NCBI RefSeq assembly: GCF_021130785.1
Contig: NC_060211.1
Location: forward strand, 120,776,501-120,840,500
From: Homalodisca vitripennis
Taxonomy: Eukaryota > Arthropoda > Insecta > Hemiptera > Cicadellidae
DNA: 64,000 nucleotides
Direction: 5' to 3'
The translations under genes were made by a program, and so were the position numbers. The notes under the pieces are model-generated. The model was not told the origin of the DNA, ran no database searches, and worked only from the letters and a program-made list of their open reading frames with translations. How positions within the stretch are numbered: position 1 is the first letter of the stretch; every line of letters starts with the position of its first letter. Positions 1 to 10,860 of this stretch are shown piece after piece.

Positions 1-143
1 ACTAATCTAAGTTTACATAACCATGATACTATTAAGATTTAGGATTATTACTAATATACAATATTTCCTTTCAGAGTCCACAAGCCGGTCAGATCTTTTG
101 ATTTGTCACTTTAAAGATTTTAAAAATTTTCACATTTTTTTCA
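1..143 (-). other. Retroelement 3' untranslated region (partial)
   Basis: AT-rich sequence downstream of the env stop on the minus strand. The polypurine tract and 3' LTR expected next are not seen before the window ends. A weak purine run (CTGAAAGGAAA at about 66-76 on the minus strand) is the only candidate tract. Confidence 0.4.
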
Positions 144-2085
144 CTATTTAATCATGAGGGGGGGGTCACCCGAACGAAGGAGGTTTTCGTGGATGGTCTC
201 TGCTAATGGAGTTCCTTCCTCCACCCCCTCACCGTCAGTTGGCTCTGGTCTGGGCCGCTTGTGCTTTGAGTTTGTCTTTGCCGCCGACTTGGTCGTTCAA
301 AGGCGTCTTATTCTCCTATGCCATATAAAAACTACGAGCAGTACACAATTTAAACTTACAGCTACATACATGACAATGAAATTATAATTTTTATTTTACT
401 TTAATGACGACAGGTTGGTTTACATTAGATCCTTGCAATAATGAATTTAAGCCTATTTCTACATGATCATCAATTAGATTCTTTTTTATATCTTTTTAGC
501 GTTTCAAAAGTTAAGTTCATTGTTTAATAATATAAGAGCGGTTTTAATTGGGCTGCAATATGTTTATTTTCGGTATATGAAGGTGCGTAATATTTCTTTT
601 ATAAACTATACTGCCTCTAATCCTCGAAAATATCTTACCACTTTTTCCAAAAATATCACACCTTGATATTTGTTTTATGATACCTGAGCTATTTAACAAC
701 GACTTCTAAATAATCTTTTACAATGTCTGTTTTAATTACAGATGTATCATCTTCAATATTTCTAAAACAATTTAATATTACTTTGTAGGGTTCTGCAACA
801 CTATAAATCCAATCATTGCCATTTTGTAACCAAAACGTTGAATTTACATTCTCAGTTAGAACTCTGTTACACTTTTGAGTTACAGAACTTAATCCATAAA
901 CAGTGAATAGATGCAACCATCGGACTGTATGGTGTAACAACACACTTATTGAATTTGGACAAATGTTAACATAACTGTGCCTACATTGAACATATTCATC
1001 TGAGGTGAGAGGTACATAGTACTGCCTATCTTTAGATATCAACAAGTAATCGTGTTCAATTTTCCAAACTAACGTCTTTAACCTAGGTTGATAAAGTGGT
1101 ATCACTTCGATTTTATAGGTTTCAAATTGTCTATCAGTTGAGCTTAATGGTACTGTAACAATCAATCTTATGCTAGCTGGATTAGCTAATGCTTGTGCTC
1201 TACAAAGATCATAATACAAAAATATATCTTCATCATTTACAGGAACAATTAGTTTCAAATGAGATGGTATACTCTTTTCAATTTTATTCAAAAACTTTTG
1301 TAAAATCATGTGGATTTAGTAATTTACTGCTTATCTTACCAGAGTATATAAGTTCTAATGCTTGCCCTAAACTCTACTACTCCTTAACTTAGCTTCATCA
1401 ACAGTTTGACCTAAATGTCTTAACATTGTTGTAATTGCCATATGTTTTGCTAAAGACTGATGCATCATTATATTCTGTTCATTGAAGTTCGTTAATTATG
1501 TTATTAATCTGTCGTTGGCTGTAGATAACTTAATCATTATTTCATGAATAGCTTTAGTGTTACTTACAATTCTAGAATTAATATCTTTCATCAAAGTTAT
1601 TTGTGTATGACGCGAACTAACAACTGTACCACTTATTAACTTTAGTTCGTCTACTTTGGCATTTACATGTTCTAAATCTTCACTAGTCGGTACACCAAAT
1701 AACCACTTTAATGCATAACCTCCTGCATTTATAAGTCCACGCTTATTTCTAGAATGTCCAACAGGTGGCAAAAGCTTTAATAAGTCGGTTATATCACTCT
1801 CATATTGTTCGATTCCTTCCTTCACTCTTATATATTCAAACTCGAAGTCTTCATCCCAGACGTTTACACTGATATTTTTAAACTGTTCTAATTCTACACA
1901 TCTTTCTTTTAATGGTATCAGTTCATCAAGGATTTCCACTAGATTCAAAGTCTAAAACGATTATCCATTCATCTCCGGATATCACAGAGTCTTCTAGCTC
2001 CCTAAACACAACTCCTTGGCTCATTTCAGCTGCTTTTGACCAACGTAATAATCATTAGTCCTGTAACAAAGGTTATACTTGACAT
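144..2085 (-). pseudogene. env: env, baculovirus F-like fusion glycoprotein, frameshifted
   Basis: Envelope gene of the F-protein type found in errantiviruses. The ATG at 2085 starts a short hydrophobic leader consistent with a signal peptide; a stop or shift follows within 20 codons. The N-terminal subunit runs to a furin-type site RNKR (1739-1750), directly followed by the fusion-peptide-like GLINAGGYALKWLFG, the hallmark of this family. The ectodomain continues at 1309-689. After another shift, a single hydrophobic stretch of about 20 residues at about 315-390 ends in basic residues (WHRRIRR), which I read as the membrane anchor. A cytoplasmic tail ends at the stop 144-146. At least five frame breaks are needed to follow it, so no functional product is expected as read. 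Env would let the element leave the cell; that role is known for gypsy, not shown here. Confidence 0.82.
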
Positions 2086-2528
2086 CTATAATCTAACCTA
2101 TCATTTATGTTATGCATATTCAATGTTGTTTAACTAACTTCTCCTTATTGTAATATAACACAATTGATCTTCTTAAAAGTAACTCGATTTGTCCTTTCAC
2201 TTCTTACAACCCCTTTTTTTTTCTTCTGGCCTTCTGTGCTAGTACTCTCAGTAATCTCATGTGCTTGTGTGGATATACTCAGACAATTTTTGATCTTCAG
2301 AGTACTCTTTTTTTTTTGTTTTCTCTCACACAACATTCAAAATCATTCAGCAACATTCGTTTTCACATTTTCACTTCTGTCAAACTGATCATTTTCACTT
2401 CATTTGTTACTGAGTTGTTATCCTACAAGATGAAATTTCAAGAATACTCAACAACTTCGGCTCTTCTCTTACTTCTCTCATGATATAACACTTTACTTCT
2501 ACATTATTATAGTACAACTTGTATGCTT

Positions 2529-2949
2529 CTATTTACAACTCAACTTCATAGTCTTCCAGTCTGGATGGCTTCCTCCTTTCCCTGGCTGGTCTTTCATTGC
2601 TTCTTTCTTGGGCAGGTTGTAATCCACTCGGTCCAGCTTGCTCTGCTCTTGGCTTGGTACTGTTGGATCTTCAACCTCCTCTTCTGCATCACTTGCTTCT
2701 TCTTCGAGGCTTATTCCTCTTCTTGCTTCCTTGCTAGGAACTCCTAGTGCTTCTTCATTTTCATTCTCATGGAGTTCTTCTACGCTGTCTTCGCTTTCTT
2801 CTTCTTTGTTTTTCAGTTTCAACTACTGGCTTGATTCTATTCACGTGCACTTTGACGTTTTTTCCCTCTTATCCTTAAAACTACATTTAACTCAGATACG
2901 ATTTCTACTATTTTGTATGGACCTTTCCATAACTGTGAGAGTTTTTTTT
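2529..2949 (-). pseudogene. pol: pol, acidic C-terminal tail
   Basis: A 97-codon frame (2822-2529) is very rich in Glu, Lys and Ser (EEESEDSVEELHENENEEA) and ends near 2529, about 440 bases before the env start. Errantivirus pol genes often carry a low-complexity C-terminal extension after the integrase, and position and strand fit that. There is no recognisable domain. The plus-strand frames here are Ser/Phe/Leu-rich mirrors of the acidic sequence and are not genes. A short AT-rich gap (2086-2528) with no motif I can name separates it from env. Confidence 0.5.
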
Positions 2950-3900
2950 TAACTCTGCCCTTTTTTTATGTGTGGTACACATGCAGGTACATTAACTGTC
3001 GACATAATACTCACTTTCTTTCGACTTCTTGTCGTAATGCTTCTTTTGAGCTTTCCTTGCCTTTTCCTGGCAGTGTTTCGATATTTTCTTGAATCTCTTT
3101 TAATCTGGTTCGTAGATCTTCCACGTAATCTGAGTAGACATCTGTGTCCTCAGTTATAGTGAGATCTGCTTCTAAGGGTGTTTCCATCTTCTTTCCGTAC
3201 ACCATTTCAAAAGGTGTGTACCCTGTACACTCGTGTTCTTGGCTGTTGTATGCCATGTTGATCATGGGTAACAGTTCGTCCCAGTCTGACTGGTTTTTGT
3301 TGACAAAGTGGCTCAGCATTTTAGGGATGGTTTCGGTGTACTCTCTCTGTCCGTCCGTTACTCATAGGATGGTAAGCAGTTGTCTGTAATTTTTTTATTT
3401 TCAGTAGTTTGCAAACACTCTGAATCAGTTCTGATGTGAAATTTTTCCCTTGGTCTGTAATTAATTCTTTTGGTACTCCGATTGACGTTACAACTTTCTG
3501 AACAAATGCTCGTGCTATGGTTTCAGCTGTTTGATCTGGTAATGCTATAAATATTCCGAATCTTGTGAAATGGTCGATAACAGTTAATATGTACTTGTTA
3601 TTTGATCTAGTTAACGGTAATGGACCTACTATGTCGCATGCTAATCTATAACCAAATTCACCTCACTTCTTGAAACTTCCCTAATGGTGCTTTTGATTTT
3701 CCATAATCTGTTCGTCTGTTGCATGAGTCACATGATCGCACGAATGCTGCTACATCTGCTCTCATTTTTGGCCAGTAGAATTTGTCTTGAGTTCTTAATA
3801 TGGTCTTCCTTTATTCCTCCATGTCCACTCGTTTTTGGTAAATCATGATGTAGTCGTATTACTTTCTCTCTCAATTCTCTTGGTATTCACAATTAATTTT
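2950..3900 (-). pseudogene. pol: pol, integrase (HHCC and DDE)
   Basis: Retroviral-type integrase. The zinc-binding part reads HHDLPKTSGHGGIK (about 3815-3860), then CDSCNRRT near 3705-3735, giving the HHCC set. The core follows: ACDIVGPLPLT (about 3610-3640, first Asp), TDQGKNFTSE (about 3430-3465, second Asp), and a HPMSNG..ER-type segment near 3340-3370 with the Glu. From 3319 to 3011 one frame gives NKNQSDWDELLPMINMAYNS and GYTPFEMVYGKKMETPLE, the conserved end of gypsy integrases, then a charged helical tail. Frameshifts occur at about 3830, 3660 and 3320. The enzyme would insert the cDNA. The identification is firm; the copy is inactive as read. Confidence 0.88.
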
Positions 3901-3959
3901 TCATCTTCTTTCTTGAAGTACACTACTCCTTGGGACTTGTTTTGAAATGTTCATGCATT

Positions 3960-4589
3960 TTTCAGTTTTTGACATTCTTTATCTTTCTTTTGAGCTGCTT
4001 TAATCGCGTCTATATCTTATAAAGGTAAACTTTTCACACTCGTTTTTTATATACTACTCTACTTAGACAATCTGCATTTTTGTTTTTCACACACCGGGTT
4101 TGTGGTAAACTTTGTAATCATATCAGCTAATTTCAAAGCCCATCTTCGTTAATCTACTTGAAGGATCTTTTAATTATAGTAACCATTTGATTGCACTGTG
4201 ATCTGTGTAAAGAGAAAAGGATCTTCCATAAAGATAACATCTGAAGTACTTGACTGCCCAAACTACAGCTAATAACTCTCTTTCGGTTACACTGTAGTTC
4301 TGTTCTGCGGAATTCAACTGTCTTGGATGCATATGCTATAGTATGTTCTACACCGTTTATTTCCTGTCCTAGCACTGCACCAATTCGCTAAGTTGCTGGC
4401 ATCTGTGCTAAGAATGAAAGATTTTAAAAAGTCTGGGTAGATCAACAAGGGTTCAGTGGTTAGTTTTTTCTTTTAGTTTTTTTGAAAGCTGACTCACAAT
4501 CTGGTGTCCAATTAAATTTTTCATTCTTTTTGATCAATTTAGTTAATGGTTTGGCTATGTCCGCAAAGTTTGGAACATGCCTTCTGTAG
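3960..4589 (-). pseudogene. pol: pol, RNase H domain
   Basis: RNase H of the gypsy pol, which would remove RNA from RNA:DNA hybrids. The frame 4375-4154 gives [19 protein letters not shown], the typical gypsy start (GAVL.Q...H.IAYASKTL). It then slips frame where the E-containing helix ([11 protein letters not shown] in relatives) should be. Near 4185-4225 an out-of-frame TDHSA-like segment, carrying the expected Asp, is visible. The segment 4376-4589 is the RT connection region. The order and motif spacing leave little doubt, but the reading frame is broken two or three times. Confidence 0.75.
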
Positions 4590-5759
4590 TAATTGCATAA
4601 TCCAATGAATCCTCTGATTTCTTTTCTCATTCTTTGGCTGAGGAAACTCCTTTACAGCTTCAATCTTTTTCGGACAAGGCTTTTACTCCTTGATTCGTGA
4701 TTTTTATGTCCTAAGAAATTAATTTCGGGTTTTGCAATTTGGCATTTCTTTAGCTGCACACTTAAGTTTACCTCCTTAAACCTCTCTAGCACGTCACTCA
4801 AATCTTGTGCATGCTGTTCTATTCTCGGGCTGTAGACTAAGATGTCATCCATGTATGGTAAACAAGACTTTCCTTTCAGTCCTGATAAAGTGGTTATCAA
4901 TCAACCTCTTGAAAACTGCAGGGGAGTTTATAAGACCCATGGGCATTCTGGTATATTCATAATGTCCTGTTGGAGTACTGAAAGCTGTTTTCTTTTGGCT
5001 GTCAGGATGCATTTTAATTTGGAAAAATCCCGAATTCATATCTAGCGCAGTAAAGAATTTACTTCCACCAAGCATGTCAAGTGTTTCGTGAATATCTGGC
5101 AAAGGATAAACTTCTGGGTACCGTGCATGAGTTTAGATCTCTGTAGTCGATGCACATTCTGTGAGTTACAACACCATCTGGACCAGGTTTCTTTGGCACT
5201 ATGACCACTGGTGCTGACCATGGGTGATACACTCGGTATTATGATTCCCTTATCCAGTTGTTTCCTCTATCAGATCTTGTATCACTTGTTTCTGTGCATT
5301 GCGGCACTCTGTATGGCCTTTTTGTTAATGGGAGGGTGGTCTCCTGTGTTAATTTTGTGGCTTACTTTTGCTGTACATCCTAAATTTTTCAATTCCTCCA
5401 AGGCTAAACAAATTTCCAAATCGATGAAGTACGTTTCTAATCTTTGCTTTTTCTTCTGGTCTCAAATGCTCTATCTTTTCTTCTACTTTTCTTCTGAATT
5501 CGTCGCTTTTTTAGATAACTGTGTTGACCCTTTTTGGTTCTGTCGAATTCTTTGGTTTTAAATGAGGTTCTTCTAATTTACAGATCAGAGTGTTCTTGTA
5601 CATTACTAAATCTTCTGGGCTTGTATTAACTACTTTCGTCCAACAAGTTCCATTTCTTACTTTAGTTAGACTTCTGGCTACATAAATTCCATGAATTTTT
5701 ACGAGTGCTGGTTCTGTAATTACAACTTTGTTCTCAATTTCTTGCTTTCGTTGTCTCAC
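4590..5759 (-). pseudogene. pol: pol, reverse transcriptase domain
   Basis: Gypsy-type reverse transcriptase. Reading down the minus strand I see IVPKKPGPDGV and CIDYRDLN near 5140-5215, then FTALDMNSGFFQI (about 5025-5065, first catalytic Asp), the GHYEYTRMPMGLINSPAVF block (about 4910-4970), and YMDDILVYS at about 4830-4855 with the two catalytic aspartates. LKKCQIAKPEINFLGH follows at about 4695-4745. The YMDD is a variant of the YLDD or YVDD common in this family. The domain is broken between about 5103 and 5140 and again near 4845-4900 by frame changes. An N-terminal stretch (5511-5759) between protease and RT matches no motif I can name. Confidence 0.88.
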
Positions 5760-6518
5760 ATTTTTCCCCCAATTTTAATTGTACTAACATTTCTGAACGG
5801 GCAAGGTATGTTGAGGTTAGTTCTGCAGTAGGCTGGAAGATATTCAGGCAAGTTTTCGTTTTCGTTAGGCTTCACTTGCGCGTTGATTGAGCGATCGGGT
5901 TCTACTTGGAAGGTTTGAAGTTTGCTTGGTGGCTATACCAAGTCCACTCACACAATCATTCGTAGTTTCTTTGTCTCGTTCGTATAGGTTGACTGCGTCA
6001 CGACATTCAATACTTAAGACATATCGTTCTAAATCAATGACAGCTCTTTTCCACCTAAGCACATCATACCCTATAACTGCAATATAATCGTCAGGCAAGT
6101 CTGCTACTATGAACGTACACATCATTTCTGTGTCTCCTAGCTTTATAGTCCTGTTTTACTTGACCGTAGGTGTGCATTACGGCTCCTGTGATGCCATGTA
6201 CACGAACATCAGTCGGTGAGATAGGTCCTTGGGTGACCCTTTTCTCTATCATCGAGATTTGTGCCCCAGTATCGATTATGACTGGCCCCATTGACACTCC
6301 AATTGGTTCCATGAACTAGTAGTTCATAGTTGTTTTCCTGTTCATTGATGTACGCAATATTTTAGGTTTTTTCCTCGCCTGTCCAAACCTTATCTTGTGT
6401 AGGTTCAGATTTTACTTCCTCACGGGATTGCCAGCGGCGCTTATGGGTTCCCCGCTGTAGTTTAACGGTAGAGCGTTTTCTTGAACTATAACCGCTTCCT
6501 GAAGGTTGACCTCTTTCG
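5760..6518 (-). pseudogene. pol: pol, aspartic protease region
   Basis: This is the N-terminal part of pol. A retropepsin-type motif, IIDTGAQISMIEK, is read at about 6235-6290, with DTGA as the catalytic loop. Downstream the frame reading VIGYDVLRWKRAVIDLERYVL (about 6010-6070) fits the second half of a gypsy protease, where an hydrophobic ILG/IGYDVL-like motif precedes a strand ending in conserved hydrophobics. A basic linker (6362-6510) joins gag and protease in yet another frame. At least two frameshifts split the region. The enzyme would cleave Gag and Pol during particle maturation. The domain call is confident from DTGA plus position; the copy is not functional as read. Confidence 0.75.
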
Positions 6519-7508
6519 CTACCCGTGTTTCTTTGTTCTGGCCCAGCAATTATCAGCTGTATGACCTTGCTTCTTGCAGAAGCTGCAGTGAGGACGTGTG
6601 GAGTTTGCCTTCGATTTACATTCTGATTCTCTGTGCCCTTTTCTACGGCAATATCCACATTCCTTCATCTGCCTGTCTGTTGAGTTCCCACATCTACAGT
6701 CTTTTGCTACGTGACAATTGTAGCATTTACCTGTTTAAAATTGTTTCCAAAAACTTTCCTTGGTTTTTCATCAAATGGATTTGGCCTTTTTTCTAAGTTA
6801 TTTATAGCTATCGCGGTAGTCAACTGCTTCTCTAAAATTCTTTGGAAACTTAATCCATGTTTGTCTGCCAATTTCTCCGTAAAAGTCCTCTGACAAAGGC
6901 TTCCATTGTTCTTGCGGTCAGCTTCTTCTCTTAATACTCTATTTACTTCTTCGTTATTGGTGGTTCTCAGTGTTTTGTCACTGACCCTCTTGACTCTGTC
7001 AGATAATTGTTCGATAGTCTCTCCTTTATTTTGTCTGATGTTAGCTAACTGTTCAAAATAATAGTGATCTGGTAGGCTATCTCCAAACCTTTCTGTTAGA
7101 GCAGACTTAATTTCTTTAAGTGTTGTGGCGTTTTTGCATTTTTCATCTGATTTTGAAAACTGTAGAGCACTACCAATTAACTTTAATTTCAATACTTGTA
7201 ATGTTTGTGTTCTCGTTCCAGTTGATCAGTTCCCCTATGCCTTGAATGCTATCGAAGAATGGCATGAGTAGATCGGCTCTCTCTCCATCGTAGGGAGTAA
7301 TGCTAGACACTAGCTCAAATGATGGTTTGCTTGCTGCTCCAATTTGTCATATCCATAGCGGATGGTGACATCTCTGTTCTATTCAGCACAGAAATTTCCC
7401 GCGATGGTTTCGTTTATGCACTCCTGAAGAGACCTGACTTTGGTTGAAATTGCATCAAAGCTTCTTGAACTCCACGGTTTTTCCTTCGAATGTTACTGTA
7501 GAACTCAT
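6519..7508 (-). pseudogene. gag: gag, frameshifted (capsid plus zinc knuckles)
   Basis: Gag of a Ty3/gypsy-type retroelement: the structural polyprotein that assembles particles and binds RNA. The ATG at 7508 opens a short frame (MSSTVTFEGKTVEF...) that is shifted after about 18 codons. The capsid-like body is clearest from 7192 to 6707 and is rich in charged helices, with the segment ALTERFGDSLPDHYYFEQL. At about 6735 the frame shifts, and in the new frame two clean knuckles follow: CGYCRRKGHRESEC and CSFCKKQGHTADNC, each CX2CX4HX4C, near 6620-6660 and 6550-6585. A degenerate cysteine cluster (CYNCHVAKDC) precedes them at about 6700. A stop occurs at 6519-6521. The knuckles are textbook, so the identity is sure. 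The exact C-terminus and the gag-pol junction are not. Confidence 0.85.
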
Positions 7509-8815
7509 GATTGTTGATTTTGGAACGTGCTCCTTATGTGACATCTAATATACTGATCTTAATTACCTAACATTTAATTCAAGAAACTCTACAAAATTCT
7601 AAGAAGTTTCAATTTAAAATGAATAATAACACTATTTTTTTTTTCTCTTCAAAATCCCAAAAGTTTTCTATAACAATAAATTTTCCAATAACCAAATCAA
7701 TGATCGATAACCTATCAATATCTATCTAATCAATCAATCATCATCAATTGATGTTAGTGATATAATCCATATACATCATATAAAACTAATTAGTAGATTA
7801 GCAATGCCTAATCAATTAACAATATCAATTTACACAGCAAGGTATAAAAGTATATATTTTAAATAATGCACTGGAATAGCGTCTAACTTCAAATTCAAAT
7901 TAATTTTAAAAACATCAATAACATCAATTATCTAAACTCAAAATATTAATTTTATCATAGCTGACACTTTTGTTTTAAAGAGTGGCTTCTATATTACAAA
8001 GATTTAATAAATTATTTATTTATCTGGAAACATTGGCAATTCCTACTAAATATATATTTAATAATTATTCTTAATTTTATTTTTTTTTTATATTATTTTT
8101 TATCTTAATTCTTACTTAATTTTAAAATGAGAAATAGGTGCCCTGGAAGTGACGACCTGACATTGAAGTACACATTGTTACTCCATGTTAGAGTAATTCA
8201 ATTTAATTTACTTGTTACTTAATAATCAATCACAAAATTTGCAAAAATATGTGTTAATCATTCAATGCTGCATTCACTATTATACCACAGCACCTTTATT
8301 CTCTCTCTTATTTTTATGTCTTATTTTATTATATAATTAACGTAGAATATTTGGTAAGAATAGTTTAAAAGTATAACCAATGTTTCTTTATTATATTTAT
8401 TTTAATTTCCAAATGTGAACAAAGGCTCACCAAATATCACCGCCATTGTGGCTGCCATGGTTTGCTAGAGGCTGTGGACAGATGATGTTGGTTGTTGTCA
8501 GCGTAACCCACGATGTTGGTTGGTTGCTCCGCTTCCGTCTCCTAGGCTGGTGACGTGATGAAGATGGCAAGATGGCGTCCTTTGTCGGCTTGGCGTCTTC
8601 ACGTGTAGATTCCTTCATCCAATTCCATCGTCTCCTTGTTGCACTTTTTTATACCAAAATTTTGCAAAATCCAACTTTAAAACACTTTTCATAACCGTTA
8701 AAACTGTACTTGACACTGGATTACACTGTTTTGAATAATTTTGATGTTCACGTGGTCACTTCGGCGTCGGGAAAACAATCTACTGTACAGTTAAATTGTC
8801 CCAAAGTTACGCGAT
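7509..8815 (-). other. Retroelement leader between primer-binding site and gag
   Basis: About 1.3 kb of AT-rich sequence with no credible long coding frame separates the primer-binding site from the gag start. The segment nearest the LTR (8427-8618) is richer in G and C and has a 63-codon open frame rich in Arg, Lys and Thr with no family I recognise. I take it as untranslated leader, possibly with splice signals for env RNA, but saw no site I could defend. Confidence 0.45.
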
Positions 8816-8836
8816 CATCCCCACCCGCTGCCACCA
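8816..8836 (-). other. Primer-binding site, tRNA-Leu type
   Basis: On the plus strand CCGCTGCCACCA (8825-8836) matches the 3' end of eukaryotic tRNA-Leu with added CCA, as I remember that tRNA (ending CCCACCGCTGCCA). One extra C interrupts the match further in. The minus-strand site TGGTGGCAGCGG therefore would prime minus-strand DNA synthesis. It lies four bases inside the LTR edge, the expected position. Confidence 0.6.
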
Positions 8837-8840
8837 AATC

Positions 8841-9391
8841 TGTAACGCGGAACCGATTTGGGGATTAATTGGTATCCGCTGCCACCACCGGATGATTCCG
8901 GAAAATGAAATAAAGTTTGTGCAACAACGATTGAATTTTAAAAACACTGTTTATTAATGATTAATTTATAAAAATCACAACAATTTACATTGGTTAAAAA
9001 GGGGAGAGCACTTCTGAATGATATAAAGTATTGAATTACATTATTGAAAGAATTTAGAAAAGTTTTAAAATAGGGCAACAGAGAGTTACATGTCTACGAG
9101 TCTGAGGCCTGAACTAGACTAGCTTCCCAGCACACGCAGGTGCTGACTCTGCATTGTCAGCAGTCTTACTGCTGACCTCCTCAACAGTGCTGTACACTTT
9201 ACAATTATTATGTCTTTAGTTAAATTTTACTAAATGAATGAAAATTTTTATAAAACCAAATAAAGCATAATTTCTTGAATTATTGTTAATATTGGGTTCG
9301 GGTCGTTATATATTGAATGTTCCCAGTCTCTAAATTTTACAAACATCTTTGTTCTGTTTGTCTAAATGAGCCCTAACCAGGGGGCGTAACA
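8841..9391 (-). repeat. 5' LTR of the gypsy-like element
   Basis: The boundaries are inferred. Read on the minus strand the block starts TGTTACGCCCCC and ends CGCGTTACA, i.e. TG...CA with near-inverted ends, and the primer-binding site follows after a four-base gap (GATT). The length is about 551 bp. It contains a perfect 8-bp stem hairpin (9056-9076 region: stem at 9156-9163 and 9169-9176, loop TCTTA). It also contains a second copy of the primer-binding motif at 8876-8887. No second LTR is present in the window for comparison, so the outer end at 9391 is the less certain edge. The flank begins with the palindrome TACACGTGTA. Confidence 0.55.
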
Positions 9392-10680
9392 TACACGTGT
9401 ATGAGACTCCTGGCAGAGATGACTACCGTACTGGAAGACACAGAACGGTGGTTTGTGAGCATTTTGCCTTCGCAGGCAGGTGTTCATTTCATCAACAGAT
9501 TGCCAGATTCTATGGTAAATGTGTCAAAAGCTCGTTTTAACCTCTTTTTGGTATCAAATGCAGTCTACAGCGTTGACAAGTTTCTGACGTTTAACTAGGA
9601 GAGCGCCCACAATTCGATTACTGACTCGAGCGCTGGAAGTAGGTTGAGATTGGCGAAGGATTGAATGAAAAATGATGTAAGTTTGAACGTGGTGGTAATG
9701 TGCTATGTGAGTTTAAAAATTAAAAATAGATTTTGACGTTAGTAACACATTGTACAATTACTATAAACTAAAGATTTGATTTCATCATATTCCGTCATGA
9801 ATTTTCATGCCCGTCTAGGGTATGCAGGAAACTAGTAGCTAGTAACTAGTAAAAGGATGTGTACAGTAAACCGAATAATAATCACAACATTGGGGAAGGG
9901 ATATAGAGATGTTCAATTTATTGGGAATTTTGTTGATGTAACGATGAACTATTGTTTTGTTTAATATGAGGTTAATCAGAATCTGAACACAATGCGGAAC
10001 GAGGAAACTATGAAAATGGTCACTAATTGGGTTCCAAACCAAATAAAGGCCTTGTTTTAGTTAGGGTATCGTGACAGTGAACTGAGTTGAATTTCTTTCT
10101 TGGTAAATGGTTGACAACTTTATTGCTATGCGCACCGAAAATTTAAAAGATGTTTTTCTCTTTAAAATTACTAAAACTTGCTATTACTGAAAAAACCAAT
10201 TAGGTTATATACAGCAAAATGTTAGGGGTTCACGTGGATTCAAGAATGATTTAGATATAAAAATTAACAAGGAACTGCTAAGTTAAACAATAGTAGTATT
10301 TGTATTTTTTACAAACTTTGTACAGCTACTAAACATGGAAGTGGTAAGTTCGGAGTAAAAAGGTGGACGTTATCTGGAAGATATTGGTAATGACAGTAAA
10401 ATATATAAACTTTTAAATCTATGACTTTATCCGTTCTTGGGTTATATTGTGGAGAGCTGTGCTTAACCAAGTCCCTTGAATGGTCATGGATTATATAATC
10501 AAATTCTTTATTGCTAATGTAGAAATAAAGCAAAAAAAGCGAGTGTATTGAGTGTTTTCAAAACACTCGCACAATGATTATACGCATACGGTTTTTATTA
10601 AAAAACGGAGCTTTGTACCACAATCCTTCCCATTTTATTTCTCTATGAGTCATACATTCAGTGAAACAAATAAACATGAA

Positions 10681-10682
<2 letters not shown>
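9392..10682. other. AT-rich intergenic DNA, no gene seen
   Basis: No coding with recognisable motifs was found. It includes a 35-bp segment at 10229-10263 (GTGGATTCAAGAATGATTTA core) that recurs at 13208-13243, showing that part of it belongs to a dispersed repeat. Confidence 0.5.

Positions 10683-10737
<55 letters not shown>
10683..10737. repeat. (TA)n microsatellite
   Basis: About 27 uninterrupted TA units. It directly abuts the left end of a dispersed-repeat fragment (GGAGTACACCACACCACGTG). Confidence 0.97.
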
Positions 10738-10739
<2 letters not shown>

Positions 10740-10860
10740 TAGGAGTACACCACACCACGTGTCGCGCAGCTTCGTTAATTTTCTATGCAAAATTTCAAGC
10801 TTCTAGCTCATTTCATTCTCGCGAACATTATCTTGTCTATGTATAAATAAAGATAACATG
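10738..10860 (+). repeat. Dispersed repeat, CACCACGTG type, copy 1
   Basis: Starts after the (TA)n tract with CACCACACCACGTGTCGCG, then CAAAATTTCAAGCTTCTAGC and TCGCGAACATTATC. The same ordered blocks occur at about 29507, 30918, 43851 and 52467, so this is one member of a multi-copy family. Confidence 0.6.

Larger units (their letters stand above)
1..9391 (-). mobile_element. Env-bearing Ty3/gypsy (errantivirus-like) LTR retrotransposon, 3' end off window
   Basis: On the minus strand the order is LTR, primer-binding site, leader, gag (about 7508-6519), protease, reverse transcriptase, RNase H, integrase, acidic pol tail and env (2085-144). This is the order seen in insect errantiviruses. 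Landmarks are CCHC zinc knuckles, a DTGA protease motif, a YMDD RT motif, an HHCC zinc finger with a DDE integrase core, and an RNKR cleavage site followed by a hydrophobic fusion peptide. Each gene is split by several frameshifts, so this copy cannot be autonomous as read. Only the 5' LTR is visible. The 3' LTR should begin left of position 1, so LTR-LTR divergence and target duplication cannot be judged here. The family assignment is firm; the genus-level label errantivirus-like rests on the F-type env. Confidence 0.9.

Noticed and set aside
2145..2483. Overlapping frames on both strands rich in Phe/Leu/Ser or Lys/Glu
   Set aside because: They lie between pol and env of the retroelement and are low-complexity mirrors of each other; no motif.
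2523..3389. Several plus-strand frames of 63-104 codons
   Set aside because: They are opposite-strand shadows of the acidic pol tail and the integrase end.
10552..10846. Frames with long Ile-Tyr runs
   Set aside because: Translation of a (TA)n microsatellite.
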